DNA of 64,000 nucleotides from JBBDIX01 sp050486225. GTDB lineage: Bacteria > Actinomycetota > Nitriliruptoria > Nitriliruptorales > Nitriliruptoraceae. Under the pieces are notes generated by a model. That model searched no databases, was not told the origin of the DNA, and saw only the letters and a list, made by a program, of their open reading frames with translations. The stretch spans positions 62,001 to 126,000 of the forward strand of contig JBJHCV010000007.1 of the NCBI GenBank assembly GCA_050486225.1, written 5' to 3'. Made by a program: the position numbers and the translations under genes. Of the stretch, positions 33,664-43,332 are shown piece by piece (positions within the stretch are counted from its first letter, which is position 1; each line of letters starts with the position of its first letter).

Positions 33664-34233
33664 TCATCCCCGGCGCCCGGCCGCCTTCGCTGCCTGCTTG
33701 AACGCTCGTACCCGTTCGAGGTCCCCGGGGCTGGTGACGTCGGCGATGGAGCGGTGCCCGTCGAGGCCGTAGTCCCCGGCGGCCTCGCGCCAACCGTCTG
33801 GTGCGACTCCGCACTGCTTGGCGAGCAGGGCGAGGAAGATCCGCGCCTTCTGCTCGCCGAACCCCGGCAGGGCCTGCAGCCGTCGGAGCAGTTCGCGTCC
33901 GGAGGGAACGTCGGCCCACACCGCGGACGCGTCGCCGTCGTACTCGTCCACCAGGTGCCGTGCCAGCGTCTGGACCCGCGTGGCCATGGATCCCGGGTAT
34001 CGGTGGAGAGCGGGCTTCTGCCGGAACACCGCCTCGAGGTCGTCGGGGTCCATCGCGGAGAGGGTCGTCGGGGTGAGCGGCCCTTCGATGCGCGCCTCGA
34101 GCCGGTGCGGTCCTACGAACGCGAGCTCCATCGAGATCTGCTGGTCGAGCAGCATTCCGACGAGCAGCGCGAACGCGTTGTCCGACAGCAGCCGATCAGC
34201 GTCCGTGTCGCCGGTGAGTGTCAGGGTCGCCAC
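33664..34233 (-). CDS. HhH-GPD-type base excision repair family protein
   Basis: 189 residues with the opening DNAFALLVGMLLDQQISMELAF and the helix-hairpin-helix segment LQALPGFGEQKARIFLALLAKQ. These match the uncharacterised actinobacterial HhH-GPD family that NCBI calls TIGR03252. It is shorter than true DNA glycosylases, and I see no iron-sulfur cluster cysteines. A role in base excision repair is inferred from the fold only. The GTG start has GGAGG upstream. It lies 30 bases downstream of the penicillin-binding protein gene on the same strand. Confidence 0.87.
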   Translation of the reverse strand: MATLTLTGDTDADRLLSDNAFALLVGMLLDQQISMELAFVGPHRLEARIEGPLTPTTLSAMDPDDLEAVFRQKPALHRYPGSMATRVQTLARHLVDEYDGDASAVWADVPSGRELLRRLQALPGFGEQKARIFLALLAKQCGVAPDGWREAAGDYGLDGHRSIADVTSPGDLERVRAFKQAAKAAGRRG

Positions 34234-34263
34234 GTGCCACCTCCCGTACGTCGTGGGAAGAGG

Positions 34264-36213
34264 CTACTGATCCGCACTGGCCTCTCCATCGGCTCTGCTG
34301 GTCGGCTCCGCGTCGAGGGTGCGGGTGAGCCGTTCGACGAAACGAGCGGCGATCGGCGCCGCATGGTCGCCGCCGGAGCCTCCACCCTCGATGACGATCG
34401 CGAAGCCGAGTCCCTCGTGGGTCCCGACGAACCATGCGTGTTCGCCGTCGGTCCCCTGTGCCGTGCCGGTCTTGCCGCGGACGACCTGTCCGTCGACGTC
34501 GGCGGCACGGCCCGTGCCGTCGGTCACCGCCGCGCGCAGCAGGCGACGCAGTGGTTCCACGGTGCCGGTCGTCAGTCGCGACGAAGCCCCGGGGCCGTCG
34601 TCGACGAGCAGGTGGGGCTGGTGCCAGGTGCCGGCCCACGTCGCTGCGGCCACCGAGGCCATGTGCAGTGCGGAGGCCTCGACGCGCCCCTGCCCGAACG
34701 ACGCCGCAGCGACCTCGGCGACGTCCCGTGGTTCGGGGAACGAACCGCCGAAGGCCGTGAGGGGCACGCGAGGCTCGATCCCGAACCCGAAGCGCTGGGC
34801 AGCGTCGGACAGTCCGTCCGCGCCGACGCGGGCACCCATCGCGGCGAAGCTGGTGTTGCACGACCGGGCGAACGCCTCGGTGAACGTCACCATTCCTGCC
34901 TCGAACCCTCCGGCGTTGGGGATCCGCAGGCCTCCCACGATCTGTTCGGCCGGGCAGCCCACCTCGGTGTCCTCGGTGGTCCCGGCGGCGAGCAGTGCCT
35001 CGGCCGTGACGATCTTGAACGTCGAACCGGGGGGATAGCGGCCGGCGAACGCGCGGTTGTAGCCGGACAGGGGTCGGCTGGCGGATGCCCGGATCGCCCC
35101 GTCGGCCGCGTCGACGACCACGAACCCCACCGGCCGGTCGACGCCGACGAGCGCATGTTCGACTGCACGCTGCACGTCGACGTCGAGCGTGGTGCGCACC
35201 GGGCCGGACGGATCCTCCTGGGTCTCCGACAACACCACACGCATCGCACCCCCGGTGTCGCGCAACCCCGCCCTGACGAGGTCGCTGCCCTCGAGGTGCT
35301 CGTCCATCACCAGTTCGAGCCCGAACTGGGGTACGCGCAGGCCCGGCTCGGCGTCGAGGCCGGCCTGACGGCGCTGCTCGAGCTGTTCGGCGGTGGCCTC
35401 CGCAATGATCCCGACCACGTGCTGGGCGAACCCGTCGTCGACCGGGGAGCGAGCCTCGGAGGTCTGGCGCAGCACCCCCGCGACTCCGCGCAGGCGGCTC
35501 CAGGCCTGGTCCCCACGGTCACCGGTCAACGTCACCACGGGGTAGAACCACCCGTTGACGAGGTTCGACCGGTTGACCTCCCGCTCGGCACGAGCGCCCG
35601 AGCCGGGCACGGCACGCTCGAATGCCTCGACGAGCGCCTCCGGGTCACGCACCGTGCTGGGTTCGAATCCGATCGTGACGAGCGTGCCCTCGGCGGCCAG
35701 CGGGGTGCCGTCGACCGCCAGGATGGGCGCGCGGACGACGGGTTCGGACTCCGTGCCGAACTCCCACGTCTCGCGCAGTTCGGGATGGATCGCCGTGAGG
35801 TCCCAGTCCACGGACCACTGGCCTCGCTCACGGATCAGGGTGAGTTCCACGGACCAGTGGACCGGTTCGACGCTGTAGGGGACCGCGACGAACACGTCGA
35901 CGTCGGCGATCGCGCGGCCGTCGACGACCTCACGAACCGTCCCGAGCGCCAGGTCGATCCCCGTGGCACCGAGGCCCTCCAGCACCTGGTCGTGGCGGGA
36001 CGCCAGGTCCGCCGGGATCGTGCGCGCCATCTCGAGCATGGCGCCGTGATCTCGCGCCTCCCAGGCCTCGACCCACGCCTGGGCGACCGCAGCGGGGTCA
36101 GCCGTGTCGACGGTCTCGTCGAACAACCCGCGCAACCACGTCCATCCGAACGCCACGACGAGGACCACCACGACGCCTGCGACGAGTGCGGCGACGAGGT
36201 CGCGTGTTCGCAT
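34264..36213 (-). CDS. Class B penicillin-binding protein with MecA-type N-terminal domain
   Basis: Cell-wall transpeptidase of 649 residues. One membrane anchor (about 7-25) is followed by an NTF2-like MecA_N domain (about 35-150), a dimerisation domain, and the transpeptidase domain with all three motifs: STFK (Ser397 nucleophile), SCN (Ser451, Asn453) and KTGTA (Lys581). It probably cross-links septal or lateral peptidoglycan at the outer membrane face. The MecA_N type is often less beta-lactam sensitive in Firmicutes; that is not shown here. It is divergent from kgd, with a -10-like TACCGT in the shared gap. Confidence 0.9.
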   Translation of the reverse strand: MRTRDLVAALVAGVVVVLVVAFGWTWLRGLFDETVDTADPAAVAQAWVEAWEARDHGAMLEMARTIPADLASRHDQVLEGLGATGIDLALGTVREVVDGRAIADVDVFVAVPYSVEPVHWSVELTLIRERGQWSVDWDLTAIHPELRETWEFGTESEPVVRAPILAVDGTPLAAEGTLVTIGFEPSTVRDPEALVEAFERAVPGSGARAEREVNRSNLVNGWFYPVVTLTGDRGDQAWSRLRGVAGVLRQTSEARSPVDDGFAQHVVGIIAEATAEQLEQRRQAGLDAEPGLRVPQFGLELVMDEHLEGSDLVRAGLRDTGGAMRVVLSETQEDPSGPVRTTLDVDVQRAVEHALVGVDRPVGFVVVDAADGAIRASASRPLSGYNRAFAGRYPPGSTFKIVTAEALLAAGTTEDTEVGCPAEQIVGGLRIPNAGGFEAGMVTFTEAFARSCNTSFAAMGARVGADGLSDAAQRFGFGIEPRVPLTAFGGSFPEPRDVAEVAAASFGQGRVEASALHMASVAAATWAGTWHQPHLLVDDGPGASSRLTTGTVEPLRRLLRAAVTDGTGRAADVDGQVVRGKTGTAQGTDGEHAWFVGTHEGLGFAIVIEGGGSGGDHAAPIAARFVERLTRTLDAEPTSRADGEASADQ

Positions 36214-36281
36214 GGCGAGATCCCGGTTCGTTGCGGGTGACGGTATCCGTGGCCGTGGCCGTACGATCCCCTCCGAGGATC

Positions 36282-36287
36282 TACCCT
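36282..36287 (+). promoter_or_regulatory. -10 element of kgd, possibly leaderless
   Basis: TACCCT at 36282-36287 ends 8 bases before an in-frame GTG (36296) and 14 before the ATG (36302). No Shine-Dalgarno sequence lies between. This is the spacing expected of a leaderless transcript starting at or next to the GTG. The -35 region is not recognisable. Confidence 0.4.
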
Positions 36288-36301
36288 GTCGGGTCGTGTC
36301 G

Positions 36302-39300
36302 ATGACCATCCACCCGGCACCACTCCCCACCCAGGACTTCGTCGCCATGGCACGCCCCGACCCGGAACTGTCGACTCGTTCGCAGTCAGAACTCAACGCC
36401 TGGCTCGTGGAGGAGAAGTACGAGCAGTTCCGGGAGGACCCCGACGCGGTGACCGAGGGGTGGCGTGACTTCTTCGCGGGCTATCGCCCCTCGGACGACA
36501 CACGCACGTCGTCGAGCCGCAACGGCGCGACGGCCGTGACCGCGGCACGCGGCGTCGCGGCGGCGAGCGACCCGGACGGCCGCGCAGAGCCGCTGCGGGG
36601 GGTCGCGGCCCGGATCGTGGAGAACATGGACACGTCCCTGGGTGTGCCCACGGCCACCTCGGTGCGCGACGTGCCCGCCAAGCTGCTCGAGGTGAACCGC
36701 AGGATCATCAACAACTACCTGTCGCGCACGCACGGCGGCAAGGTGTCGTTCACACACCTCATCGCGTGGGCGATGGTGCGGGCGCTCGGTTCGGTGCCGG
36801 CGATGACCCGCGCGTTCGCGCTCACCGAGGACGGCGCACCGGCGGTCCTGCACGCCGAGTCGGTCGGCTTCGGGCTGGCGGTCGACGTGGAGAACCCCGA
36901 CGGGTCACGCTCCCTGCTCGTGCCCGTCATCCCGGACGTCGACACGCTCACGTTCGATCGGTTCCTCCTCGCCTACGAGGAGGTCATCCGACGCATCCGC
37001 ACGCGCAGGCTCGACCCGGCGATGTTCAGTGGGGCGACCGTCACGCTCACCAACCCCGGGACGCTGGGAACGGTGCACTCGGTGCCACGGCTGATGGCCG
37101 GTCAGTCGGCGATCCTGGGCGTCGGAACCATCGCCGTTCCAGCGGCGCACCGGGCGACCGACGAACGCACGTTGGCCCGGCTCGGGGTGGGCAAGGTCGT
37201 CACCCTGACGTCCACGTACGACCACCGGGTCATCCAGGGCGCCGAGTCGGGCCTGTACCTGGCGCGGGTGGAGGCGCTCCTGCTGGGGGAGGACGCGTTC
37301 TACGACGACGTGTTCGCGGCGCTGGGAGTGCCGTACGAACCTGCGCGATGGCGCATGGACGACGCGGACCTGTCCGACGAGCGTGACCAGCTCGCTCGGC
37401 AGCTGCGGGTCGGGCAGCTCGTCAACATGCACCGGGTCCGGGGCCACCTGATCGCCGACCTCGACCCGCTCCGCCAGACGGCTCCCACCACGCACCCCGA
37501 ACTGGATCCGACCCACCACGGACTGTCGATCTGGGACCTCGATCGCGAGTTCCTCACGGACGTCGGCGGGGAGACCCGTCGCATGCGGCTCGCCGACGTG
37601 CTCGGCACGCTTCGCGACGCCTACTGCCGCACGGTGGGGATCGAGTACGGGCACGTCCTCGATCCCGAGGAGAAGGACTGGATCCGACGCCGGGTCGAGG
37701 GCGCGGACGTGACCCTGTCCGGCGACGACCAGCGGTGGATCCTCGAGCGTCTCAACGCGGCCGAGGCCTTCGAGTCGTTCCTGCACACCAAGTACGTCGG
37801 CCAGAAGCGCTTCGGGCTCGAGGGCGGTGAGTCGCTCATCCCCCTGCTCGACGCGCTCTGCGAGGCAGCGATCGACGACGGGATCAGCGACATCGTCATG
37901 GGCATGGCCCACCGCGGTCGCCTCAACGTCCTGTCGAACATCCTGGGCAAGTCTCACCAGCAGATCTTCGGCGAGTTCGAGGGGCACATCGACCCGGACA
38001 CCGTGCAGGGGTCGGGCGACGTCAAGTACCACCTGGGGACACGAAGCACCTACACAGCGCGGTCGGGGGGCTCGGCGGCCCTGCACCTGCCCCCGAACCC
38101 GTCACACCTCGAGGCCGTGAACCCGGTCGTCGAGGGCATCGCGCGCGCCATGCAGGACCGCTACGACCGTGGCGACGACGGGATCTTCCCGGTCCTGCCC
38201 GTCCTGATGCACGGCGACGCGGCCTTCGCCGGGCAGGGTGTGGTCGTGGAGACCCTGCACCTGTCGAAGCTGCGGGGCTACCGCACCGGCGGAACCGTCC
38301 ACGTCGTGGTGAACAACCAGGTGGGGTTCACCACGGCCCCCGAGTCGTCACGTTCGTCGTTCTACGCCACCGACGTCGCCAAGGCCGTCCAGGCACCGAT
38401 CCTGCACGTCAACGGGGACGACCCGGAGGCGGTCGTGCGAGTCGCGCGCCTCGCGTTCGAGTACCGCCAGGCATTCCACCGCGACATCGTGATCGACCTC
38501 GTGTGCTACCGGCGCCACGGCCACAACGAGGCCGACGACCCGTCGTACACGCAGCCGGCGATGTACCGGTTGATCGAGCAGCACCGGTCGGTCCGCAAGC
38601 TCTACACGGAACGCCTGGTTCGTCGTGGCGACATCAGCCTCGAACAGGCCGAGGAGTTCCTGGAGGACTTCGCGGAGCGACTCCAGGCAGCGTTCGACGA
38701 GACGCGTCAGGCCGCGCCGCCCGAACCGCCCCGCGCGATCCGACCCGAGGAGTCGAAGGGCCCGTTGCCGCCGGTGGACACCGGCGTCTCGCGTGCCGTG
38801 CTCGACCAGATCGCCCGCGTCCAGTTCGAGGTGCCCGATGGGTTCACCCGCCACCCGAAGCTCGACCGGGTGTTCCGCCGCGCGCAGGAGCGCTACGCCG
38901 AGGGGGCCGTCGACTGGGCGCTCGCGGAGACCCTCGCGTACGGGTCGCTGCTGCTCGAGGGCAACGACGTGCGACTCGCGGGGCAGGACTCGCGGCGGGG
39001 GACGTTCTCCCAGCGCCACGCCGTGCAGGTGGACGTGGAGACCGGCGAGGAGTACCTGCCGCTCGCGGACCTGGCCGACGAACAGGGGCGCTGGTTCGTC
39101 TACGACTCACTGCTGAGCGAGTACGCGGCGCTCGGTTTCGAGTACGGCTACTCGGTCACCGCCCCGGACACGCTGGTGGCCTGGGAGGCGCAGTTCGGCG
39201 ACTTCGTCAACGGCGCGCAGATCGTGATCGACCAGTTCATCGTGGCAGCCGAGGACAAGTGGGACCAGTGCTCCGGCCTGGTGATGCTGCTGCCGCACGG

Positions 39301-39955
39301 GTTCGAGGGACAGGGTCCCGAGCACTCGTCAGCCCGCATCGAACGGTTCCTCGTGCTGTGTGCCGAGGACAACATCCAGGTGGTCAACGCCACCACCTCC
39401 GCCCAGTACTTCCACGTGCTGCGTCGTCAGCTCCGTCGCACCGTGCGCAAGCCGCTGGTCGTCTTCACGCCCAAGTCGCTGCTGCGTGCGCCCCACACCG
39501 TCTGTGACGTGTCCGAGCTCACCAGCGGGTCGTTCCGGGAGACGCTCGACGACCCCCGGTACCTCGCCGAGGGCGACCGTGACCGGGTCGACCGTGTGCT
39601 GCTCTGCTCCGGCAAGATCGCCTACGACCTCATCGAGGAGCGTGACCAGCGAGGCCTCGACACCGCGATCGTGCGCGTCGAACAGCTCTACCCGTTCCCC
39701 GGCGAGCAGATCCGCGACCTGCTCGCCTCGTACCCGAAGGCGACGGACGTCTGCTGGGTGCAGGAGGAGCCGGAGAACATGGGTGCCTGGGGATTCGTCG
39801 ACGGGAGACTGTGGAACCTGCTCGACGAGCTCGGTGGTGGTCGGCGTCTGCGGCGTGCGACCCGCGTCGCGTCGGCGTCCCCCGCCGCCGGCCAGTACGT
39901 CGTGCACGGCCAGGAGCACGAGGGCCTGATGGACGAGGCGTTCGGGGCCGCCTGA
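36302..39955 (+). CDS. kgd: Multifunctional 2-oxoglutarate decarboxylase/dehydrogenase (KGD)
   Basis: Actinobacterial fused E1 with an E2-like domain, about 1217 residues. The N-terminal segment (NAWLVEEKYEQFREDP) is followed by an acyltransferase domain containing TSTYDHRVIQGAESG. The thiamine-diphosphate E1 core has RFGLEGGESLIPLLDAL, VMGMAHRGRLNVL, GSGDVKYHLG, GDAAFAGQG and the C-terminal QEEPENMGAW. It oxidatively decarboxylates 2-oxoglutarate in the TCA cycle and in mycobacteria is controlled by the FHA protein GarA; no garA is in this window. Start choices are ATG 36302 or GTG 36296. Confidence 0.95.
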   Translation: MTIHPAPLPTQDFVAMARPDPELSTRSQSELNAWLVEEKYEQFREDPDAVTEGWRDFFAGYRPSDDTRTSSSRNGATAVTAARGVAAASDPDGRAEPLRGVAARIVENMDTSLGVPTATSVRDVPAKLLEVNRRIINNYLSRTHGGKVSFTHLIAWAMVRALGSVPAMTRAFALTEDGAPAVLHAESVGFGLAVDVENPDGSRSLLVPVIPDVDTLTFDRFLLAYEEVIRRIRTRRLDPAMFSGATVTLTNPGTLGTVHSVPRLMAGQSAILGVGTIAVPAAHRATDERTLARLGVGKVVTLTSTYDHRVIQGAESGLYLARVEALLLGEDAFYDDVFAALGVPYEPARWRMDDADLSDERDQLARQLRVGQLVNMHRVRGHLIADLDPLRQTAPTTHPELDPTHHGLSIWDLDREFLTDVGGETRRMRLADVLGTLRDAYCRTVGIEYGHVLDPEEKDWIRRRVEGADVTLSGDDQRWILERLNAAEAFESFLHTKYVGQKRFGLEGGESLIPLLDALCEAAIDDGISDIVMGMAHRGRLNVLSNILGKSHQQIFGEFEGHIDPDTVQGSGDVKYHLGTRSTYTARSGGSAALHLPPNPSHLEAVNPVVEGIARAMQDRYDRGDDGIFPVLPVLMHGDAAFAGQGVVVETLHLSKLRGYRTGGTVHVVVNNQVGFTTAPESSRSSFYATDVAKAVQAPILHVNGDDPEAVVRVARLAFEYRQAFHRDIVIDLVCYRRHGHNEADDPSYTQPAMYRLIEQHRSVRKLYTERLVRRGDISLEQAEEFLEDFAERLQAAFDETRQAAPPEPPRAIRPEESKGPLPPVDTGVSRAVLDQIARVQFEVPDGFTRHPKLDRVFRRAQERYAEGAVDWALAETLAYGSLLLEGNDVRLAGQDSRRGTFSQRHAVQVDVETGEEYLPLADLADEQGRWFVYDSLLSEYAALGFEYGYSVTAPDTLVAWEAQFGDFVNGAQIVIDQFIVAAEDKWDQCSGLVMLLPHGFEGQGPEHSSARIERFLVLCAEDNIQVVNATTSAQYFHVLRRQLRRTVRKPLVVFTPKSLLRAPHTVCDVSELTSGSFRETLDDPRYLAEGDRDRVDRVLLCSGKIAYDLIEERDQRGLDTAIVRVEQLYPFPGEQIRDLLASYPKATDVCWVQEEPENMGAWGFVDGRLWNLLDELGGGRRLRRATRVASASPAAGQYVVHGQEHEGLMDEAFGAA

Positions 39956-40001
39956 GCGGCGTGCACGCAACCGGAGTTCGATCACGGGCTGTCCCCGAGG
40001 G

Positions 40002-41513
40002 TCAGCCCTCGTCGGTCTGCTCTGCGTCCTCGTCCTCCGCGTCGTCGTCCGCGTCGTCCCATCCGGGCGGTCGGATCGCGTCCGGCGTGTAGCGCACGGA
40101 CGGGTCCCACAGCAGCCATTCCTCGATGCCGCTGTCGTAGGTGCCTCGGATCTGTTCGGCGATCTGGAACGGGCGGTCCCAGGCGCGGTACGTGCTGTTC
40201 TCCAGCCAGGGGACGACGCGTGCCCGCGTCCCCGCGACGGCCTCCTGGAACGTGGCGAGCGAGCGGACCACGACCTCGTAGGGCTCTCGCAACGGGTTGG
40301 ACAGACCGAGTTCTCCGGGGCCCCAGTGGGACGGGTAGATCATCGGAGCGACGTAGTCGAGGTGCTGCGCCATACGCGGGATGTCCTGCCCGATCTGGGT
40401 GGGGCGGGTCGCCGCGATGCCGTACACCGATGCGCCGTGCTGGACACCGAGGGGTGCCAGATGCTGGTCGGCCGTTTGCGTGAACGCGACGATGCCGTCC
40501 TCCGGAGTGCCGTCGAGACCTTCGAAGTGCATGTGGGACACCGCGCCGTCGGGTCGGCGGATGTAGTCCCACAGGATGTGGTCGACACCGAGCCGTGCCG
40601 CCTCGACCGCGAGGTCGACGTTGTAGGCGACGACGTCCGGATGGGCGAGGTTCGTGAACCCCCGGTACTGCCCGGTGTACATCTGGCCGTCGGTGGTCTG
40701 CACGACCATGTCTCGACGGTCGTTGTCCCAGGCCCAGCGAGCGAGCACGGGGTCGGCGAACGCGACGAGCCGCCCGATCACGGGCACGCCCAGTGCGTGC
40801 AGTTCGGCGATCGCGGCCTCGAGGTCGATGACGCACGACGCGTCGGTCGCGCCCGACTGCTGGGCGAGTTCCACGGTGCTGCGATGGCCGACGTGCCCGG
40901 CCTCGTCCTTGATGTCGAGCTGCACGGCGTTGATCCGCCCGTCGGCGATCATGTCCAGCACACCGTTGCGCCGGTCGTCCGACGCCCACCCGCAGAACGA
41001 CACGTGCACCGCACGGAGAGCGTCGAGGTGGACGCGCTCCGGCGCGGCGACCAGGTCGAACGACGTCGACGCGGTCCTCCCCGCACGCGACAGCACCTCG
41101 ACGGTGACGGTCGTGTCGGCTGCGGCGACCTGCACGCTGAACGTCCCGTCCGCGCCGGCACGCGTGTGGCGTGTCGGCCCGCTGGCGAGTGTCACGCGCA
41201 CGCGGATCCCCGGTTCGGTGACTCCTCGGATCAGCACGGGTCGCCCGGCGAGCGGTACCGCACCGTCGACCCCGGCCTCGAGGTGCGGCGGGGGCTTCTC
41301 CACCGAGTCGACCCACCCGTGGTCGAGCCATCCGTCCGGCACGTCTGGGGGGGCCGGGGCGGCAGGCAGCGCGGTGGTGGGCAGCAGCACCGCGGCGCCC
41401 AGCACGACCGCCATCCATCGGGCACGACGTCGAGGGCGCACGTCGACGCTGCGGCCGCCCGGAGGCTCCGGGTGGCCCGCAGGAGGCGTGACGTTCGCGC
41501 GCGTGACGGTCAT
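40002..41513 (-). CDS. Secreted putative glycoside hydrolase (DUF4015-like)
   Basis: 503 residues. A twin-Arg-like basic N-terminus (RPRRRARW) and one hydrophobic helix (about 33-55) are followed by a beta-sandwich-like domain (about 85-165) and a TIM-barrel region with INAVQLDIKDEAGHVG, DHILWDYIRRPDG and YVAPMIYPSHWGPGELG. These match putative glycoside hydrolases of the DUF4015 family. The C-terminal tail is very acidic. Substrate is unknown; an extracytoplasmic polysaccharide is likely. It diverges from the polysaccharide deacetylase lipoprotein 105 bases away and converges with kgd. Confidence 0.82.
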   Translation of the reverse strand: MTVTRANVTPPAGHPEPPGGRSVDVRPRRRARWMAVVLGAAVLLPTTALPAAPAPPDVPDGWLDHGWVDSVEKPPPHLEAGVDGAVPLAGRPVLIRGVTEPGIRVRVTLASGPTRHTRAGADGTFSVQVAAADTTVTVEVLSRAGRTASTSFDLVAAPERVHLDALRAVHVSFCGWASDDRRNGVLDMIADGRINAVQLDIKDEAGHVGHRSTVELAQQSGATDASCVIDLEAAIAELHALGVPVIGRLVAFADPVLARWAWDNDRRDMVVQTTDGQMYTGQYRGFTNLAHPDVVAYNVDLAVEAARLGVDHILWDYIRRPDGAVSHMHFEGLDGTPEDGIVAFTQTADQHLAPLGVQHGASVYGIAATRPTQIGQDIPRMAQHLDYVAPMIYPSHWGPGELGLSNPLREPYEVVVRSLATFQEAVAGTRARVVPWLENSTYRAWDRPFQIAEQIRGTYDSGIEEWLLWDPSVRYTPDAIRPPGWDDADDDAEDEDAEQTDEG

Positions 41514-41618
41514 CGGGCGACGGTACCGTCGGGCGTGTCGTGCCCGGAAGGTCCGTTCCGGCCGTTCGGACCCGCCGCCGGTGTTCGGAAGGGCCTGGCA
41601 CGTGCGGAGGTGCAGGCG

Positions 41619-42707
41619 ATGTCGGCGTCGAGACCGGGTCCGCGGCGGGTCGTCGTCGCGGTCGCCGTGGTCGCCCTGGTCGCGGTGTCGTGCGCGGCCG
41701 ACCGCCGCGTGGAGCCCGCGGCGGAAGACGTCGACGAGGCTCCTGCCGAGGCCGTGGACCCGCCTGTGCCACCTGCTCCTGCTGTCGAGCCTCCTCGTCG
41801 GCCCGCCGTCACGGACCCTGCCGAACTCGGCGCGAACGAACTCGGTGCGATCCCTGTGATCATGTACCACCGGATCACCGACGACGGCTCCGAGTACGAC
41901 ACCGCCCCTGACGACCTGCGGGCCGAACTGACCCTGCTCTTCGAGCGAGGGTTCCGTCCGATCCGGACCGCGGACCTCGTCGACGGCAACATCGACCTGC
42001 CTCCCGGCACCAGCCCGGTGGTGCTCACCTTCGACGACTCCAGCAGGTCCCAGTTCCGGTACCTGGAGGACGGAACGCTCGACCCGGACTCCGGTGTCGG
42101 GATCCTGTTCGAGGTTGCCGGGCGGTTCCGGGACGTGGAACCCACGGCGTCGTTCTACGTGCTCGCCGACCCGTTCGGGTTCACGGGTGAGGCGGGCGCC
42201 GACCGGCTCCGGGAACTCGCGCGCATGGGCTTCGAACTGGGCAACCACACCTACGGGCACGGCAACCTCGGGCGCATGGCTCCCGCAGCGGCCCGACGCG
42301 ACCTCGCGCTCGGGGCCCAGAACATCCGCGACGCGGTGCCCGGGGCCCAGGTGCGCACCCTCGCCCTGCCGTTCGGCGTGTACCCGTCCGACCCGACGAT
42401 CGCGGCATCGGGTTCCCACGACGGCATCGAGTACCAGCACGACGGGGTGCTGCTGGTGGGTTCCGGCCCCTCACCGTCGCCGTTCTCGGTCGACTTCGAC
42501 CCGATGCGCATCCCACGGGTGCGCTCCCAGCCGCACCATGATCCCGACGACGAGCCCGACTTCGGGTCCGGCTACTGGCTGTGGCTGCTGGAACAGGAAC
42601 CGGAGCGGCTCTACGTGTCGGACGGATCGCCGTCGCGGATCACGTTCCCGGCGGAACTCGCGGACCGACTCGACCCGCGGTTCGCGCACCTGGCCAATCC
42701 CTACTGA
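41619..42707 (+). CDS. Polysaccharide deacetylase-family lipoprotein
   Basis: 362 residues, lipobox VSCA near residue 24, then a Pro/Glu/Ala linker and a carbohydrate esterase 4 domain. Visible motifs: IPVIMYHRI, metal-binding VVLTFDDSS (usual TFDDG changed to TFDDS), and ELGNHTYGHGNLG for the second metal His pair. A long insertion lies between them. It probably removes N-acetyl groups from a cell-surface or peptidoglycan polymer. The ATG at 41619 has GGAGG 9 bases upstream. Its last seven bases overlap the 3' end of the convergent lipoprotein gene. Confidence 0.87.
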   Translation: MSASRPGPRRVVVAVAVVALVAVSCAADRRVEPAAEDVDEAPAEAVDPPVPPAPAVEPPRRPAVTDPAELGANELGAIPVIMYHRITDDGSEYDTAPDDLRAELTLLFERGFRPIRTADLVDGNIDLPPGTSPVVLTFDDSSRSQFRYLEDGTLDPDSGVGILFEVAGRFRDVEPTASFYVLADPFGFTGEAGADRLRELARMGFELGNHTYGHGNLGRMAPAAARRDLALGAQNIRDAVPGAQVRTLALPFGVYPSDPTIAASGSHDGIEYQHDGVLLVGSGPSPSPFSVDFDPMRIPRVRSQPHHDPDDEPDFGSGYWLWLLEQEPERLYVSDGSPSRITFPAELADRLDPRFAHLANPY

Positions 42708-43270
42708 CGCCGTGCCTGTTCGTCGAGCAGTTCGCGCAGCAGGGCCAGGTCCTCGTCGGACAGGTCCAGGCTGTCGAGGTCGAACGACTCGAGGCTGCTC
42801 GCGTCGAGCTGCGACAGGTCGAGTCCCGACAGGTCGAGTTCTCCGGTGTCGCCGGACAGCGCGTCGGTGAGCCTGCTCAGGTCGAGTCCGCCGAGGTCGA
42901 GGCCCTCCAGGTCGACGTCGCGGAACTGGTCGAACAGTCCCCGCAGTTCGCTGAACGACGGCACCTCGTCGCCGTTGCGCCCGAGCGGCAGGGCCCCGAT
43001 GGTGTCCGGGCACACGTCCTGCGCCTCGACGATCAGTTCGTCGACCGAGACCTGCGCGTCTCGGGCGCTGCGCAGGATCTGCTGGCCGCGATAGGCGGTG
43101 CGGGCCATGCCGACCTCGCCGGCCATGACGTCGTCGGCGAGTCGGCACGCGTCAGTCGCGATGCTCGAGGCGGTCGGTTCCGACGAGGAGCAGCCGGCCG
43201 CCACCAGTGCGAGCAGCGAGGCGGCGATCACCAGGGACCGGTTGGCCGGGAACTGGGGAGTACGGGGCAC
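42701..43270 (-). CDS. Acidic Leu-Asp-repeat lipoprotein of unknown function
   Basis: About 189 residues, not recognised. The signal ends at lipobox AAGC (Cys near 24). A helical part follows (SVDELIVEAQDVCPDTIG). The C-terminal half (about 105-180) consists of irregular five-residue repeats of the type L-[DE]-x-x-[DLS]: LEGLDLGGLDLSRL, then LDLSGLDLSQLDASSL, then FDLDSLDLSDEDL. This resembles pentapeptide-repeat spacing. The GTG at 43270 has GAGG 8 bases upstream; a longer Arg-rich extension is rejected. Stop codons of this gene and the deacetylase overlap tail to tail. Confidence 0.7.
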   Translation of the reverse strand: MPRTPQFPANRSLVIAASLLALVAAGCSSSEPTASSIATDACRLADDVMAGEVGMARTAYRGQQILRSARDAQVSVDELIVEAQDVCPDTIGALPLGRNGDEVPSFSELRGLFDQFRDVDLEGLDLGGLDLSRLTDALSGDTGELDLSGLDLSQLDASSLESFDLDSLDLSDEDLALLRELLDEQARRQ

Positions 43271-43332
43271 GAGGGACCTCGGAGTGGTGCGTCGCGGATC
43301 GGTGTCCGACGGGGGTGGAGCCACAGGGTGCC

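Noticed and set aside
39986..40008. GGGCTG/CAGCCC hairpin after kgd as a terminator
   Set aside because: It overlaps the coding end of the convergent gene and has only six pairs with a long loop; too weak to call.
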